From positions 5,935,001 to 5,999,000 of the forward strand of contig JASXTE010000007.1 in assembly GCA_030280995.1 (NCBI GenBank): a stretch of 64,000 bases of DNA. The letters run 5' to 3'. Below are positions 29,550 to 42,024 of the stretch, piece after piece; position 1 is the first letter of the stretch; every line of letters begins with the position of its first letter. The stretch is from Hemileia vastatrix. Lineage: Eukaryota > Basidiomycota > Pucciniomycetes > Pucciniales > Zaghouaniaceae. The notes beneath the pieces are model-generated. The model had not been told where the DNA came from. It made no database searches and worked only from the letters and a program-made list of their open reading frames with translations. Position numbers and translations under genes: made by a program.

Positions 29550-30455
29550 ATGGCTGTTTTCCCTGGTTATTGCCTTCCCAATCATGATGCTGCTCTCCAA
29601 GCTCCAACAACAACACCATCAAAGGGTTCTCTTCAGTCTATTCTCAATAGTCTGAAATTAGGTTATTTCAATGATGAAGAAGCGCTTCTGTCACAAGAAG
29701 AAGCTGTTACAGAGATTTTCCAAAAAGTTTTTTCACACTCTGATATTATCCCTAGAGCTCATCTTCAAGCCATACTATCTCCTGGCCGTCAAAAATGGGA
29801 ACTGGCATGCAGAAGAGAGCTAGATAAAATGAAGAACATGGATGTTTGGTATGAAGAAAAAGTCCCACCAGGCAGTAAAATCACCAATGAAAAATTAGTA
29901 TTCACTATCAAGAATCCTTCTTCAGACTCACTAACATACAAGGCACACTATGTAGCAAAAGGTTTCCTTCAACAACATGGTATTGAATTTACTGAAAATT
30001 TTGCTCTCACTGCAACTTTTGCTCCACAGCGTGTTCTCCTGACTCTTGCAGAATATAACAAATGGCCTTTAAAGTCTTTTGATGTCACAGCAGCCTATTT
30101 TCACAGTCTAATTGATGAAGCTATATGGGTAAGCCCTCCTGAAGGTTTTCATCTGAAGGATGTAGACAGTGCTCTCCATCTGAAGAAAGCTCTATATGGC
30201 ACCAAGCAGGCAGAAAGATGTTGGTGGTTACACATTTCTGACAAATTTGACTCTCTAGGATATAAAGCTAGTCAATATGACAAAATTTTCAATGTATTAA
30301 GGAAGAAGGGTTGTTCGGGTGTAGTTTGGATACATGTTGATGATGGAATTGTGACTGGCAGTATTGAAGAGATCCCTGAAGGCTTTAATCTCAACAATTT
30401 TAAGCTTATTAACAAGATATTAAGAGAACACAATCCTTCAGGACTAGTCACATGA
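29550..30455 (+). CDS. Copia reverse transcriptase (301 aa)
   Basis: Open frame with copia RT hallmarks: WELACRRELDKMKNMDVW, YKAHYVAKGFLQ, LKSFDVTAAYFHSLIDEAIW, PPEGFH, LKKALYGTKQAERCWW and the active-site segment WIHVDDGIVTG (VDD, where YVDD is usual). The start codon is internal to the former polyprotein. It stops after REHNPSGLVT. Confidence 0.88.
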   Translation: MAVFPGYCLPNHDAALQAPTTTPSKGSLQSILNSLKLGYFNDEEALLSQEEAVTEIFQKVFSHSDIIPRAHLQAILSPGRQKWELACRRELDKMKNMDVWYEEKVPPGSKITNEKLVFTIKNPSSDSLTYKAHYVAKGFLQQHGIEFTENFALTATFAPQRVLLTLAEYNKWPLKSFDVTAAYFHSLIDEAIWVSPPEGFHLKDVDSALHLKKALYGTKQAERCWWLHISDKFDSLGYKASQYDKIFNVLRKKGCSGVVWIHVDDGIVTGSIEEIPEGFNLNNFKLINKILREHNPSGLVT

Positions 30456-31180
30456 TCTCCATTACCTCAGTAGCTAAAAATAATTACAACAATGGATGAT
30501 AAAAAAGTGGTTGACACTACCAAATATCTTTCTATTCTATGTGCTCTCAGCTATGTAGCTGTGGTGACTAGGCCTTATCTTTCTTTCACAGTAAATTTCC
30601 TTGCTAGATTCTCTTCAAAACCAACAACTACTCATTGGAATGCACTAAATCATCTCTTATGCTATGTAAAATACACCGCTAAACTTTCATTTCACATTCA
30701 TCCTGACAGAGAAAGCCCCCTTAAATTGTTCTCTTACACTGATGCCACATAGAACAACAAGGAGTTTGCCAGAGCTCAATCTGGTCATCTTTTACTGCTC
30801 AATGGCTGAACTGTTTTATGGACATCAAGACGTCAACTAACTGTAAGCAACTCATCTATGACGGCTGAATATGTCTCTCCTAGTAATGGGATGAATGATG
30901 CAATTTGAATCTCAAATTTGCTTCAAGATCTATACCCAAATTTTCCACCTTTCAGGCTCCATTGTGAAAATAAAGGGGCCGTCTTCAATGCAAAAAAAAC
31001 CCTGGAGAAAAGAGGAAAAGAAAAATTAGTAGGTGCTATTACTTAGTGAATGAACAGATCTTCCTTAAGAAAGCTTTTCTAGAATGGGTCCCAACTGCAA
31101 AAATGGGTGCTGATATTCTAACCAAAGAACTGGGCCCATCTCTAACTCTCAACAAAAAGAAAGATGTATATGTGTGTTGA
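30456..31180 (+). pseudogene. Copia RNase H
   Basis: 30492-30752 encodes the connection with LNHLLCYVKYTAKLSF and the first RNase H motif SYTDAT, then a stop. Downstream remnants include TAEYV, HCENKGAVFNA and the typical tail VPTAKMGADILTKELGPSL near 31085-31142. The 3' LTR follows after a GGGGGG-rich polypurine stretch (31334-31340). Confidence 0.8.
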
Positions 31181-31346
31181 TATATGGTGGAATGGGGGGG
31201 GATTATTTCTTTTCTTTCATATTCTTTCATATTTCTTTTTCTCTCCTATATTTCTTTTCATTTTCTTATTAATTTTTGTCGGTTAATTACAAATAGGGAG
31301 GATAACTATATTGGAATATTTTAAATGACCAAGTGGGGGGATTTTA

Positions 31347-31491
31347 TGTGCTTAGGCACCTTATGCACATAGTCATTTGTGATATAGACTTTATTAGAAA
31401 CGTCCCCTGTTCTCCGGTTCTTTCTGGAGTTCTACAGGCTGACACTGTGCTACAGGTAAGCAATGAAATTGGTTCTTTCCGTAGCTCTACA
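31347..31491 (+). repeat. Copia 3' LTR
   Basis: Matches 10926-11070, preceded by AAGTGGGGGGATTTTA. It carries the same internal duplication of GGTTCTTTC. Confidence 0.75.
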
Positions 31492-32214
31492 GGCTGACCC
31501 TGTGCTACACTATTCAGTCCTTGAATTTCCCTTTATGACTTAAAACATACATTTTTAATCCAGTTTGAATCTCCATGGCCTTTGTATTTCCTAATATATA
31601 TTCTTGATTGCTAATACACATTTTCAGGCACTTATAATGTTTATCATTTAAACACATTGTAAGATTAGAAGTCACCCATTGTTACTTTTGTTCAATCATT
31701 CATATTTGTATGATTCCAAGGTGTTTTTAAGGTTTAGTTCATTAGCTCTCCATAGTACTTCTTAGTAAGTTTTATTTTTTGTAAAAAAAAAGACAAAATA
31801 TGAGAAATCAAGGAACAAGAGTTTAAAAAAGATGGAATTACTAAGTGTGTGAAAGAAATTTATTCAGAAAGCCATTAAGAAAAAGGGTAATATGAAGTAA
31901 TAATATTGTGTGACGAAATACATAAGAGGGATAGGTAGGGAGGAAGAAAGTTAGCAAATCAAACAAGAGAGGAAGGGATGAAAAAACAGAGAGAAAAAGC
32001 TAACTATGTCTAAACAGGGAGCAGGATATGAGGTGATAAAATATGAGAAATGTTGATGAAAATTACTGGCAAATAAAAAAAGAAGAGTTGGTAAAAGGTC
32101 ACTCCTAGGGACATTGCCTTGGCTCAACCAGGGTCATTCCAAGGTATTCCCTTCAAACACACCTTGGTATGGAATAGTGTCAAAAGTCTGAACCAGAGTC
32201 TGGTTCACCCTTTT
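31492..32214. other. Unassigned AT-rich, purine-biased stretch
   Basis: No gene or repeat identified. 31770-32090 is strongly purine-rich on the plus strand. A short hairpin GAACCAGAGTCTGGTTC lies near 32190-32206, at the border with the gypsy fragment. CCTTTGTATTT and AAAAAAGATGGA resemble pieces of the spacer left of the copia element, but in the opposite order. Confidence 0.5.
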
Positions 32215-32392
32215 TTTCCCCTGTGCTGTACTCTTGGACAGCTAGTTTACACCTAAAAATATGTTTATTTGGTGTTTCTATGTTTAAGAGAGATACCACT
32301 GCACTACCATCAGTAACCAATTCAAATTTTTGGTCATCTAAGAAATAATGAAGTTTTTTCAAACCTTATACAACTTCTAAACACTCTAGTTG
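32215..32392 (-). pseudogene. Gyp-A2 RNase H, downstream fragment
   Basis: Encodes KKLHYFLDDQKFELVTDGSA and a KHIFRCKLAVQEY tail, close to Gyp-A. The upstream half of the same domain is at 47114 onward; the two rejoin across the Gyp-B concatemer. Homology stops at about 32215, so integrase and LTR are lost. Confidence 0.85.
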
Positions 32393-33550
32393 TGTCAGCC
32401 TAGGTATCCCAATGACTGATTAATTGTTATGTTTAAAATAAGAAAATCTGAATTAAATTAGGCTTATAACTTAAAAATAAGGTTATAATACTTATATATA
32501 TAATTATTACACTATTATATGACTTATAGTAGTTTAAATACCTTATCCATAGTCTAAAAATAATTATTAAGGGGTTTATGGTGTAATAATATACTTATCT
32601 TATGTGATATTAAGTAATTATAGATATACATAAGCTTATATGTATACATAAACATCATATTCAGTGAAATATATAGTTATATTATGTATATTTAGGTCAA
32701 AAAAGTGGGTTTTAACCTCTTAATAGCCTATAATATTTATTTTTTTGCTTATTTTTGGTCATATGAACATATTCAGTGGACTAACAACTCCTACACAAGC
32801 ATATACACCTTTTTCAGGCACATATATCAAGTTTGGACAACTTAATCTGATTCCTTTGATGGATTTTCACAGAATCATGGGTTGGGATATGATTACTGGG
32901 TTACTATGGATGCTTGGGAATGTTATAAGGGGCTTTAACAGTTAATTTGGCTCCTTTATATGCTTTGGATCTCATTATATACTCTTTGGATGAGTTATTT
33001 TACCTTTTTCTTTATGGTATCCACTTTTATCAGTTTATTTTATTTATGGTATGGGTCTGTGGTATCATTAATTGTGGTGGAGTGTCCTTACTGGAGGTCT
33101 GAGTGTTTAAACTTTTTGAAGTGGACACCATGGGTAGGTTATAGGCCCTCACAGTGCTTTAATTTCTGGGGATAGCAGTGACATCATCTGGATTGAAGGT
33201 CTGTACACTCCAGTGGATTTTGCTATAAGTAAGGGAGGATTTGACAGGTTATTGGACATCACTTACTTACTAAAAATTAAATAAACATTATAAAACAATT
33301 ATTATTATATATCAATATATTTTAAAGCATTTATAAATTGATATTATTTATATATAAGCTATAAATATATTTAATTTATCTATTTTTCACCACTAGCATG
33401 CATAAAAATCCAAGTATTGTGAGTTTATATTGAGAATAACTATTTCATTAGTCTTCCCCTGAGGCTTAATCACTAAATAATTTATCAATAAGTAGTAGGA
33501 CCATTAATATTTACTATTAAATCATACTTAAATACTAGCATACACTGACA
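32393..33550 (+). repeat. Gyp-B LTR 1 of concatemer
   Basis: TGTCAGCCTAGG start, CACTGACA end, followed by the PBS-like ATTGGGGGTCTTTTC. It contains a ~66-codon frame (32745-32945) that recurs in the other LTRs. Confidence 0.92.
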
Positions 33551-34042
33551 ATTGGGGGTCTTTTCATAATTATTACTTATTATTTAGTATAAGCCTTAGG
33601 ACATGATTTTTACTCTAGTATATCTCATATAAACCAAATATTTGGGTCTTCAGCACATTAGTGGGTCATAATAACTCAGCGATTGTGGAAAAGAGCCCTT
33701 ATAATAGTTCTACTAACTTTTTATAATAAAAATTAGGTATTTATTGTAGTAACTGTACCCAATATAAACCCAATTTAACTTGTTATTTGGTCACCAATAA
33801 AACACCCAATTAAATTGGTATTTTGTTAAATTTTTTTAAGCTAGTTACTCAACCTTATAAAGGTCTAGTTAAAATTATTATTTAATATTTAATAGATTTT
33901 TTCAAATTTTTCTTATATTTTATTTAAATAAATAAAGATATAAATTCAGGGTAAGCTTCAGTGCTTTTATTACTAATTATATTTCTAATCATTTTTTCTA
34001 CTAATTAACATACAGGTTTTCTCATTTTTAGACATGAATAAT
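33551..34042 (+). other. Gyp-B leader without gag
   Basis: PBS and leader homologous to 36367-36860, ending just before the point where gag would start and jumping directly to the next LTR. The internal coding region is missing. Confidence 0.8.
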
Positions 34043-36366
34043 TTTCAGGCTAGGTATCTCCAGGACTGAGTAATTCTTATGTTTAAAATTAGATAACCTT
34101 AATAAAATTAAGCTTATTACTTAAAAATAAGGTTAAAATACTTTTATATATGTTTATAATACATATATATATAATTATTACACTATTATATAACTTATAG
34201 TAGTTTAAATAGCTTATCCATAGCATAATAATGCTTATTAAGGTGTTAAAGGAGTCAAAATATACTTATCTTAAGTGATATTAAGTAATTATAGACATAC
34301 ATAAGCTTATATGTATACATAACCATCATATTCAGTGAAATATATAGTTATATTATGTATATTTAGGTCTATAAGTGGGTTTTAACCTCTTAATAGCCTA
34401 TAAACTTTATTTTTTCTGCTTATTTTATTTCATATGGACATATTCAGTGGACTCACAACGCCTACACAAGCATATACATCTATTTCAGGTGCATGTATCC
34501 AGTTTGGACAACTTAATCTGCTTCCTTGGATGGATCTTCACAGATTTATGGGTTGGGATATGATTACTGGGTTGATATAGATGCTTGGGGATATTATTTG
34601 GGGCTTGGACAGTAAAGTTTGTTCCTTTATATGCTTTGGGTCTCATTATATGCTCTTTGGAGAGTAATTTTACCTGTTTCTTTATGGTATCTGCTTTGAT
34701 CTGTTTTGTCAGCCAGGCTATTCCAGGAGTCCAGTAAATGATATGTTAACTTATAGGACCTGAAAGAGGGCGTAAGAATTGTATTTAATTTATATAAATT
34801 AATATTTTATTGCATAATAAAATTATATAAGTATCTTATTACATATAAGTGTTATATTAATTTTATTGTTTATATAAATTTTTTATACATTTAAATTAAA
34901 CATAATATTTTTTTTTCTACAAATAATGGCACATTTTTATTTATTTAATAATTATAAATTTATATTTAATTAATTAAAAACATATATTATAATTATAAGT
35001 GTAAAATTGACTTATAATATAATTAAATTAATTATTTAAATTTTTATATTAAATAACACCTTTCATATAATATTAAACAATAATTAATGACGCTTCTTTT
35101 GACCCTTAATTGTGTCAGGAAAAACAATTAATTAATTTATACTAAATTGAGATTGATTACATATTTTGTTGTGTCAAAATATTTTTTGTTTCACTTAAAA
35201 ATCCTTAAATAAGACTGTACCATCTGTTTTGAATTATTTTTCTCATAGTTCCTATGTCCCAGGCTTGTTTAGTTATTCACTATTTTCACTTACTGATTTG
35301 GGAATTAATTGTGGGAAAATTGGATTCTTAATTGGGGTTTTTAATCATTTGTTTCATATTTTTCTCTACATTGTTATGTTTCACTTATTCTTTTAGATTC
35401 TTGTTTCATTATATTATATTTCTTGTATTTACAAATATAGTAGCGCTTCAGAGGGCCCATTGCCTATAAAAAGGCCTTGGTTAATCCCCTGTAGCCCCAT
35501 CATTTACTATATACTCAACAATTTAACATATTTTATTATAACTGTTTGATCATTATTTTTATTAGTATTACAAATCTAATTTAAATTTTATATAACAAAT
35601 TAAAGGTTGAAATAAGTCTGATAGTAATTACAGTGCTTTCCGCGCAGAACCCTTACTTGAAATAATAATATTATTAATAAAACCTCATCTTTTTGTCACC
35701 TCTCAAGTTACTCTTCGTTGCTTTCTCTTCAATAAATTAAATAATTTTATTAGACTTTATTTCTTTTATTTCTCAAATCACCATTACCTCCTTGTCCTCC
35801 TCTCTTTCTTCCCCTTCTTCTTCCCTCTTCTAGACGACTGACCGACATGTTTATTCTATTTATGGTATGGGTCTGTGGTATCATTAATTGGGATGGAGGG
35901 ACCTTACTGAGGGTCTGGGTGTTGAAAATGCTTGAATTAGACGCCATGGGGAGGTTATGGGCCCTCAAAGTGCTGTAGTTTCTGGGGATAGAAGTGAAAT
36001 CATCTGGATTGAAGGTCTGTGCACTTCTGTGGATTTTGGTATAAGTAAGGGAGGATTTGACTGGTTATTGGACATCACTTACTTACTAAACTTCAAATAA
36101 ACATTATAAAACAATTATTATCATATATAAATATATTATAAAGCATTTATAAATTGATATTATCTAATTATAAGCTATAACTATATTTTATTGATCTATT
36201 TTCCACCACTAGCACGCATAAAAATCCAAGTATTGTGAGTTTATATTGAAAATAACTATTTTATTAGTCTTCCCTTGAGGTTTAATCAATGAATTATTTA
36301 TCAATAAGTAGTAGGAACATTAATATTTACTATTAAATCATACTTAGATACTAGCACACACTGACA
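34043..36366 (+). repeat. Gyp-B LTR 2, split by a solo LTR
   Basis: Two parts, 34043-34706 and 35853-36366, make one LTR. The start reads TTTCAGGCTAGG (TGTCAGCC mutated) and the end CACTGACA. It is interrupted by the Gyp-A solo LTR with TGTTT duplicated on both sides. Confidence 0.9.
34707..35847 (+). repeat. Gyp-A solo LTR
   Basis: Complete LTR (TGTCAGCCAGGCTATTCC ... ACTGACCGACA, 1141 bp) with TSD TGTTT at 34702-34706 and 35848-35852 and no internal sequence. It is the product of LTR-LTR recombination after insertion into an existing Gyp-B LTR. TATA box at 35465-35472. Confidence 0.95.
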
Positions 36367-36874
36367 ATTGAGGGTCTTTCCTTAGTTATCACTTATTATT
36401 TAGTATAAGCCTTGGGACATGATTAGTACTGTAGTATATCTTGAATAAACCAAATATTTGGGGTTTCAGCACATTAGTGGGTCATCATAACTCAGTGATT
36501 GCGGAAAAGAGTCCTTGTAATAATTTTACTAATTTTTTATAATAAAAATTAGGTATTTATATTAGTAACTATACCCAATATTAACCCAATTTCACTTGGT
36601 ATTTGGTCACCAATATAACACCCAGTTAAATTTGTATTTGGTTAAAGCTTAGTAAGCTAATTATTCACTCTCATAAAGGTCTATTTAAACTTTTTTTTTA
36701 ATTTTAACAGATTTTTTGGAATTTTTCTTATATTTTATTTAAATAAATAAAGATATATATTAAAGGTAAGCTCCAGTGCTTTTATTAGTAATTGTATTGG
36801 TAATATTTTTTGTCAACTAATTACCATATAGGTTGTCACTTTTTTAGACGTGAAAAATTGTTATTTAAGACACA
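36367..36874 (+). other. Gyp-B leader with PBS
   Basis: Starts ATTGAGGGTCTTTCC after the LTR. Non-coding, homologous to the other Gyp-B leaders. Ends at ATG 36875. Confidence 0.7.
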
Positions 36875-38462
36875 ATGAGTGCTCCACAAGACAATTCAAG
36901 TGAAAAACCCGCTTATAACACCAGGTCTAAAGCTAAAAAAATGGCTTCAGGACATCACCATGGAGGATCAATCCTACTCACAACCAGAGTCTATGAGTAT
37001 AGAGGAAAGGACGCCCTTCTAAAAAAGATAACAATCAAAAAGACTTAATCTCCTCTGCAGGATCAGCTGTCCCATCTGGCCAGGCAGGTTCTGAAACTAG
37101 AGGAATCAAAGTCTAGCATGCTAAAGGAGGTAGAGCGGTTGCAAAACAACTGCAAGGTGGGGTTCCAACAAATGAATCAAACTATGGTGACCTTTCAAAC
37201 ATATTCTGTGAGTTAGAAAAAGCTTATAAAGCACATTTATTTAAATATGAATCAAGAAAAAAGCTATCTTTTGCACAAACAAATCAGAGTGTTCTGATGT
37301 GTTACAAAGATTAACTAAACTTAAGATTAAAACTACCAATATACCAATGAATAAGGATAATCATTAGTATACACAGTATAATAAAAATCCTTTCATTGGC
37401 AAAAATAAATCTCAATCATTTCCCATACCACCATAAGTAAAACCATCTGGTGGTAGTGTCAAGTCTGAAAAAACAAATGTAAGTCACAAATCTGTGCAAG
37501 AGGAGATACAAGACCATTTATCCAGAGTAAATGAGTTATTGAATTTACATAAGATTAGTGAGAATAAATCCAATCAGAAGAACTGGCCAAAGATTGATCA
37601 GTACCAAACTTATGATGGGGAAGACAGCTCTGATTGGCAAAATTTTATTCAAAGAATTGACGACTTAAAATTCTCATTTAAGTTACCAGATGAAGAAATA
37701 ACCTCAAAATTAATTTCTCTATTTAAAAATGTTGCTTTATTATGGTTTGAAGCTGTATTGAGTGAGGGTAAAGATTACGCTTGGGCTGAATGAAAGCAAC
37801 TAATTGAAAAACAATTGGGAGGTTCTAAATTCAGGCTCACTCAGCAAAAATTATATGAGAAGACTAGGTATAATCCATTGAATGGTGACAAACATATGGT
37901 ATTTTTAATGAAGTTAAATAAAATATTAAAAGCCATTGATCCAAACATGTATTTTAGCTTATGGAAAGATAAGATAATATATAAATTAACTATATCTGTC
38001 AGAGACATTTTTGTAGCTAGAACAATAATGGTTAATGAATATTCTGAATTTATTATTATTTGTAATGAAATATTATTAAACCATAAGTATGAAGCAAGGT
38101 ATAACACTTATAAACAAAATAATGAACCTGTGAAAAATCAGAATTCAAAAAAACTTCAGGAGAAGCAGAAAAAACCTACTGCACATGTAGTACCTAAAAA
38201 GTATGAAACTAATACTTGTTATAAGTGCAATAAGCCTTGGGTTAAAGGTCACAAATGTGAGGAAAACATAAATATTGTTGAAAATTAACATGAGTCTGAA
38301 AATGACACAGAAAAAAGTAAAGATTCAAGTGATTATGACAGTAATATCTCATATAGTGAATGAAATGAAGTCTGTATATTGGAAGATGATTTGTCCATCT
38401 TTTAAAAACCAATATTAAGTATAGACTCAAATGAATCTTTAATGAATTTTGAGGATGCTGAA
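36875..38462 (+). pseudogene. Gyp-B Gag, internally deleted copy
   Basis: ATG at 36875 begins MSAPQDNSSEKPA. The intron 1 donor seen in Gyp-B1 is destroyed here (TTCAAGT), but the acceptor CAG and the downstream ATGGAGGATCAA are kept. The segment from late exon 2 to the coiled coil is deleted near 37190, removing intron 2. Capsid pieces are 37494-37793 and 37815-38288, separated by TGA at 37791. The zinc knuckle CYKCNKPWVKGHKC is intact. Protease begins at 38440 and breaks at 38462. Confidence 0.8.
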
Positions 38463-39240
38463 ATATAAAGGATATATAAGAATATATTGTGCTTTTGGTC
38501 TTGACTTTAAGGACAATGAAAAATTCACACATGATTGGGTAACCCTTATCGCAGGTTTAGAATTTGCATACAATAGTACAGTACATTCTGTCACTGGCAA
38601 AAAGCCATTTGAGTTATGGTTAGGTTATGTAGCTAGTACCCCTGCTAAAACTCTTAATAAATTACCTAGATTGGATATCTATCCAGGTACAAAATCTTTC
38701 CTTCAGATGCAAGAATTATGCAGAAAGCATGCTCAAAAATGTATAAATAAGGCATTTAAGTATGAGAAGAAAAGATCGGATAAAGCCCATAAAGAACAAA
38801 TCTTCAAAGAGGGTGATGAAGTCCTAATTTCTACACTACATTTCAAGTTAAATGGTGATCTTAAATTGAAGGATCCATTCATTGGACCATTTGTAGTAAA
38901 AAAGATGGTTGGTAACAATGCTGTTGAAGTTATTCTATATGCACCATATGATAGAAAACATTCAGTATTTCCTATTTCTATTATAAAACCATACCATTCT
39001 AATGATACTGCTCTATTTTCAAGAAGATCAGGAAGGAATAAACAGAAACCTGAAGAAATAGTTGAAATGGCAGAAATTGAAAAGTTACTTATAAAGAGAG
39101 ACCTTACTAAAGAAAAGGGAGTTGAGTATCTATTAAGGATTAAAAATAAATCAAGTGAATATGACCAGTGGATTCCAGAAAATGATATCTCTGATCTTAA
39201 AAATCTCTTGAAAAAATTTAATCCAAGTAATGCCATTTAA
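38463..39240 (+). pseudogene. Gyp-B integrase C-terminal half with chromodomain
   Basis: About 2.9 kb (protease to integrase core) is deleted. The open frame joins a few protease-region codons to RRYCAFGLDFKDNEKF-type sequence after the catalytic Glu. It keeps FAYNSTVHSV, GPFVVKKM and the chromodomain EYLLRIKNKSSEYDQWIPE, ending at 39240. The AT-hook position reads RRSGRNKQK. No catalytic residues remain. Confidence 0.88.
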
Positions 39241-39345
39241 TTCAGTATTTTTATCATAAAAATTTTAAAATTAATTTTCTATTCACTCCTTTCTTGTTAA
39301 TTAAAATGTCTTAACATTTTTTTAGTGTTTTTTTGGGTGAGGGAG

Positions 39346-40297
39346 TGTCAGCCTAGGTATCTCCAGGACTGATTAATTCTTATGTTTAAAATAAGATAAC
39401 CTTAATTAAATTTAGCTTATAATATAAAAATAAGGTTAAAATACTTTTATATATGGTTATAATACATATATATATAATTATTACGCTATTATATGACTTA
39501 TAGTAGTTTAAATAGCTTATCAATAGCCTAATAATACTTATTAAGGTGTTAATGGAACAATAATATACTTATCTTAAGTGATATTAAGTAATTATAGACA
39601 TACATAAGCTTATATGTATACATAAACCTCATATTCAGAGAAATATGTAGTTATATTATGTATATTTAGGTCTATAAGTGGGTTTTAACCTCTTAATAGC
39701 CTATAACCTTTATTTTTTGGCTTATCTTAGGTCATATGGACGTATTCAGTGGACTCAAAACACCTACACATGCATATACATCTATTTCAGGCACATGTAT
39801 CCAGTTTGGACAACTTAATCCGCTTCCTTGGATGGATCTTCACAGATTTATGGGTTGGGATATGATTACTGAGTTAATATGGAGGATTGGGGATGTTGTT
39901 GGGTGCTTGTACAGCTAATTTGGTTCCTTTATATGCTTTGGGTTTCATTATATAATCTTTGGATGAGTTATTTTACCTGTTTCTTTATGGTATCTGCTTT
40001 GATCTGGTTATTCTATTTATGGTATGGGTCTGTGGTATCATTAATTTTGATGGAGGGTCCATACTGGAGGTCTGGTTGTTGAAACTGCTTTAAGTGGATT
40101 CCATGGGGAGGTGATGGGCCCTCACAGTGCTGTAATTGCCGGGGATAGAAGTGACATCATCTGGATTGAAGGTCTGTGCACTCCAGTGGATTTTGGTATA
40201 AGTAAGGGAGGATTTGAAGGGTTATTGGACATCACTTACTTACAACACTTCAAATAAACATTATAAAACAATTATTATCATATAAAAATATATTATA
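39346..40297 (+). repeat. Gyp-B LTR 3, truncated
   Basis: Preceded by GGGTGAGGGAG, starts TGTCAGCCTAGG. It lacks its last ~200 bases: at 40297 it runs directly into AGATTACCCTCTCAG, the interior of gag intron 2. Confidence 0.88.
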
Positions 40298-42024
40298 AAT
40301 AGATTACCCTCTCAGATTGAAAAAAATACTGGTGATTACAATTTAGGTAATGTTATTGATGTGAAAATCTGTCCAGAAAATTGAGGACTTAAAAAAATTA
40401 AGTTTTGATGTAGATACACCTGATTTATCTTTTGTTAATAACAATAATACTATTAACAATAATAATACAGTTAACACTCAGATGCCACCACTTATTAGTG
40501 AGATGAGAACTTCACAAAATAGTGAAGAATGTGAGAAGTTAGATATGGAGTATTTTAATAATAAGCCAACTTTCCATAGAATTGTTTCAGCATTATGTAA
40601 TAGAATGACTGAGTGTGAGGAACAGAAAATTAATCTCACAAGTGAAAAAATTTTGTCCATGACATTGATTATTTCTCAATTGGTAAAAAGAAATAAAGAA
40701 TTAGAGAATGAACACTTGGCTCTAACTCTTAAATATGATTCTTTAAGTAATAAATATAGTGATCTTTCAAACAAATTCTGTGAGTTAGAAAAATAGTATA
40801 AAGCACATTTATTAAAATATGAATCAAGTAAAAAGTTATCTTTTTCACAAACAAATCAGAGTGTTTTTGATCTGTTACAAAGATTAACTAAGGTTGAGAT
40901 TTAAACTTCCAAACTACTAATGAATCAGGGTAATCATAAGTATACACAGTATAATAATAATCCTTTCATTGGAAAAAATGAATATCAATTATTTCCAATA
41001 CCATCACAAGTAAACCCATCTGGTGGAAGTGTCAAGTCTGAGAAGACAAATGTAAGTCACAAATCTGTGAAAGAAGAAATACAAGACCATTTATCAAGAC
41101 TTAATGAGTTATTTAATTTACCTAAGATTAGTGAGATTAAATCCAATCAGAAGAACTGGCCAAAGATTGATCAGTACCCAACTTATGATGGGGAAGCCAG
41201 CTCTGATTGGCAGCATTTTATTCAAAGAATTGACAATTTAAAACTCTCATATAAGTTACCAGATGATAAAATAACATCAAAACTGACTTCTTTATTTAAG
41301 GATGTTGCTTTATTATGGTTTGAAGCTGTATTAAGTTAGGGTAAAGATTACTCTTGGGCTGAATGGATACACCTGATTGAAACAACTTGGAGGTTCTAAA
41401 TTCAGACTAACTCAGCAAAGAATATATGAGAAAACTAGGTATAATCCGTTGAATGGTGACAAACCTATGGTTTTTTTAATGAATGTAAATAAAACATTGA
41501 AAGCAATTGAGCTAAACATGGATTTTAACCTATGGAAAGATAAAATAATATATAAATTACCCATCTTTGTCAGAGACATTGTTTTAGCTAGAGCAATAAT
41601 AGTTAATGAATACTCTGAATTTATCAATATTTGTAATGAAATATTATTGAACCATAAGTATAAAGCAAGGTACACCACTTGTAAACAAAATAATAAACCT
41701 GTGAAAAATCAGAATTCAAAAACACTGCAGGAAAAGCAGGATAAACCTACTGCACCTGTAGTACATAAAAAGTATGAGACTTATACTAGTTATAAGTGTA
41801 ATAAGCCTTTGGTTAAAGGTCACAAATATGAAAAAAATCTAAATATTGTTGAAAATCAACATGAATCTGAAAGTGAAACAGAAAGAAGTAAAGATTCAAG
41901 TGATTATAGCAGTAATATCTCATATAGTGATGAATATGAAGTATTTATGTTGGAAGATGATTTGTCCATCTTTGAAAATCCAATATTAGGCATGGACTCA
42001 AATAAATCTTTAATGAATTTTTAG
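40298..42024 (+). pseudogene. Gyp-B Gag, second copy of the concatemer
   Basis: Begins inside intron 2. The acceptor TTTAG ends at 40346 and is followed by GTAATGTTATTGATG. Coiled-coil exon open at 40482-40796, then 40920-41339 (NWPKIDQYPTYDGEA) and 41377-42024 (capsid and nucleocapsid). The zinc knuckle is broken: KC pairs survive but first and last Cys are changed (SYKCNKPLVKGHKY). Several stops and frameshifts. Confidence 0.82.

Larger units (their letters stand above)
10926..31491 (+). mobile_element. Decayed Ty1/copia element, split by Gyp-B1
   Basis: Short LTRs of about 145 bp (10926-11070 and 31347-31491) flank copia-order domains: Gag, DSG protease, GAG-pre-integrase, integrase, RT and RNase H. 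The copia order (integrase before RT) distinguishes it from the gypsy copies around it. The internal region is interrupted at 13412/28794 by Gyp-B1; removing 13413-28798 rejoins the integrase reading. Many frameshifts and stops: not active. Confidence 0.88.

Noticed and set aside
39879..40082. Hydrophobic ORF in Gyp-B LTR 3 (also at 32960 and, reversed, 28096)
   Set aside because: Overlaps the better U3 frame in another register; aromatic/Leu richness reflects T-rich LTR sequence.
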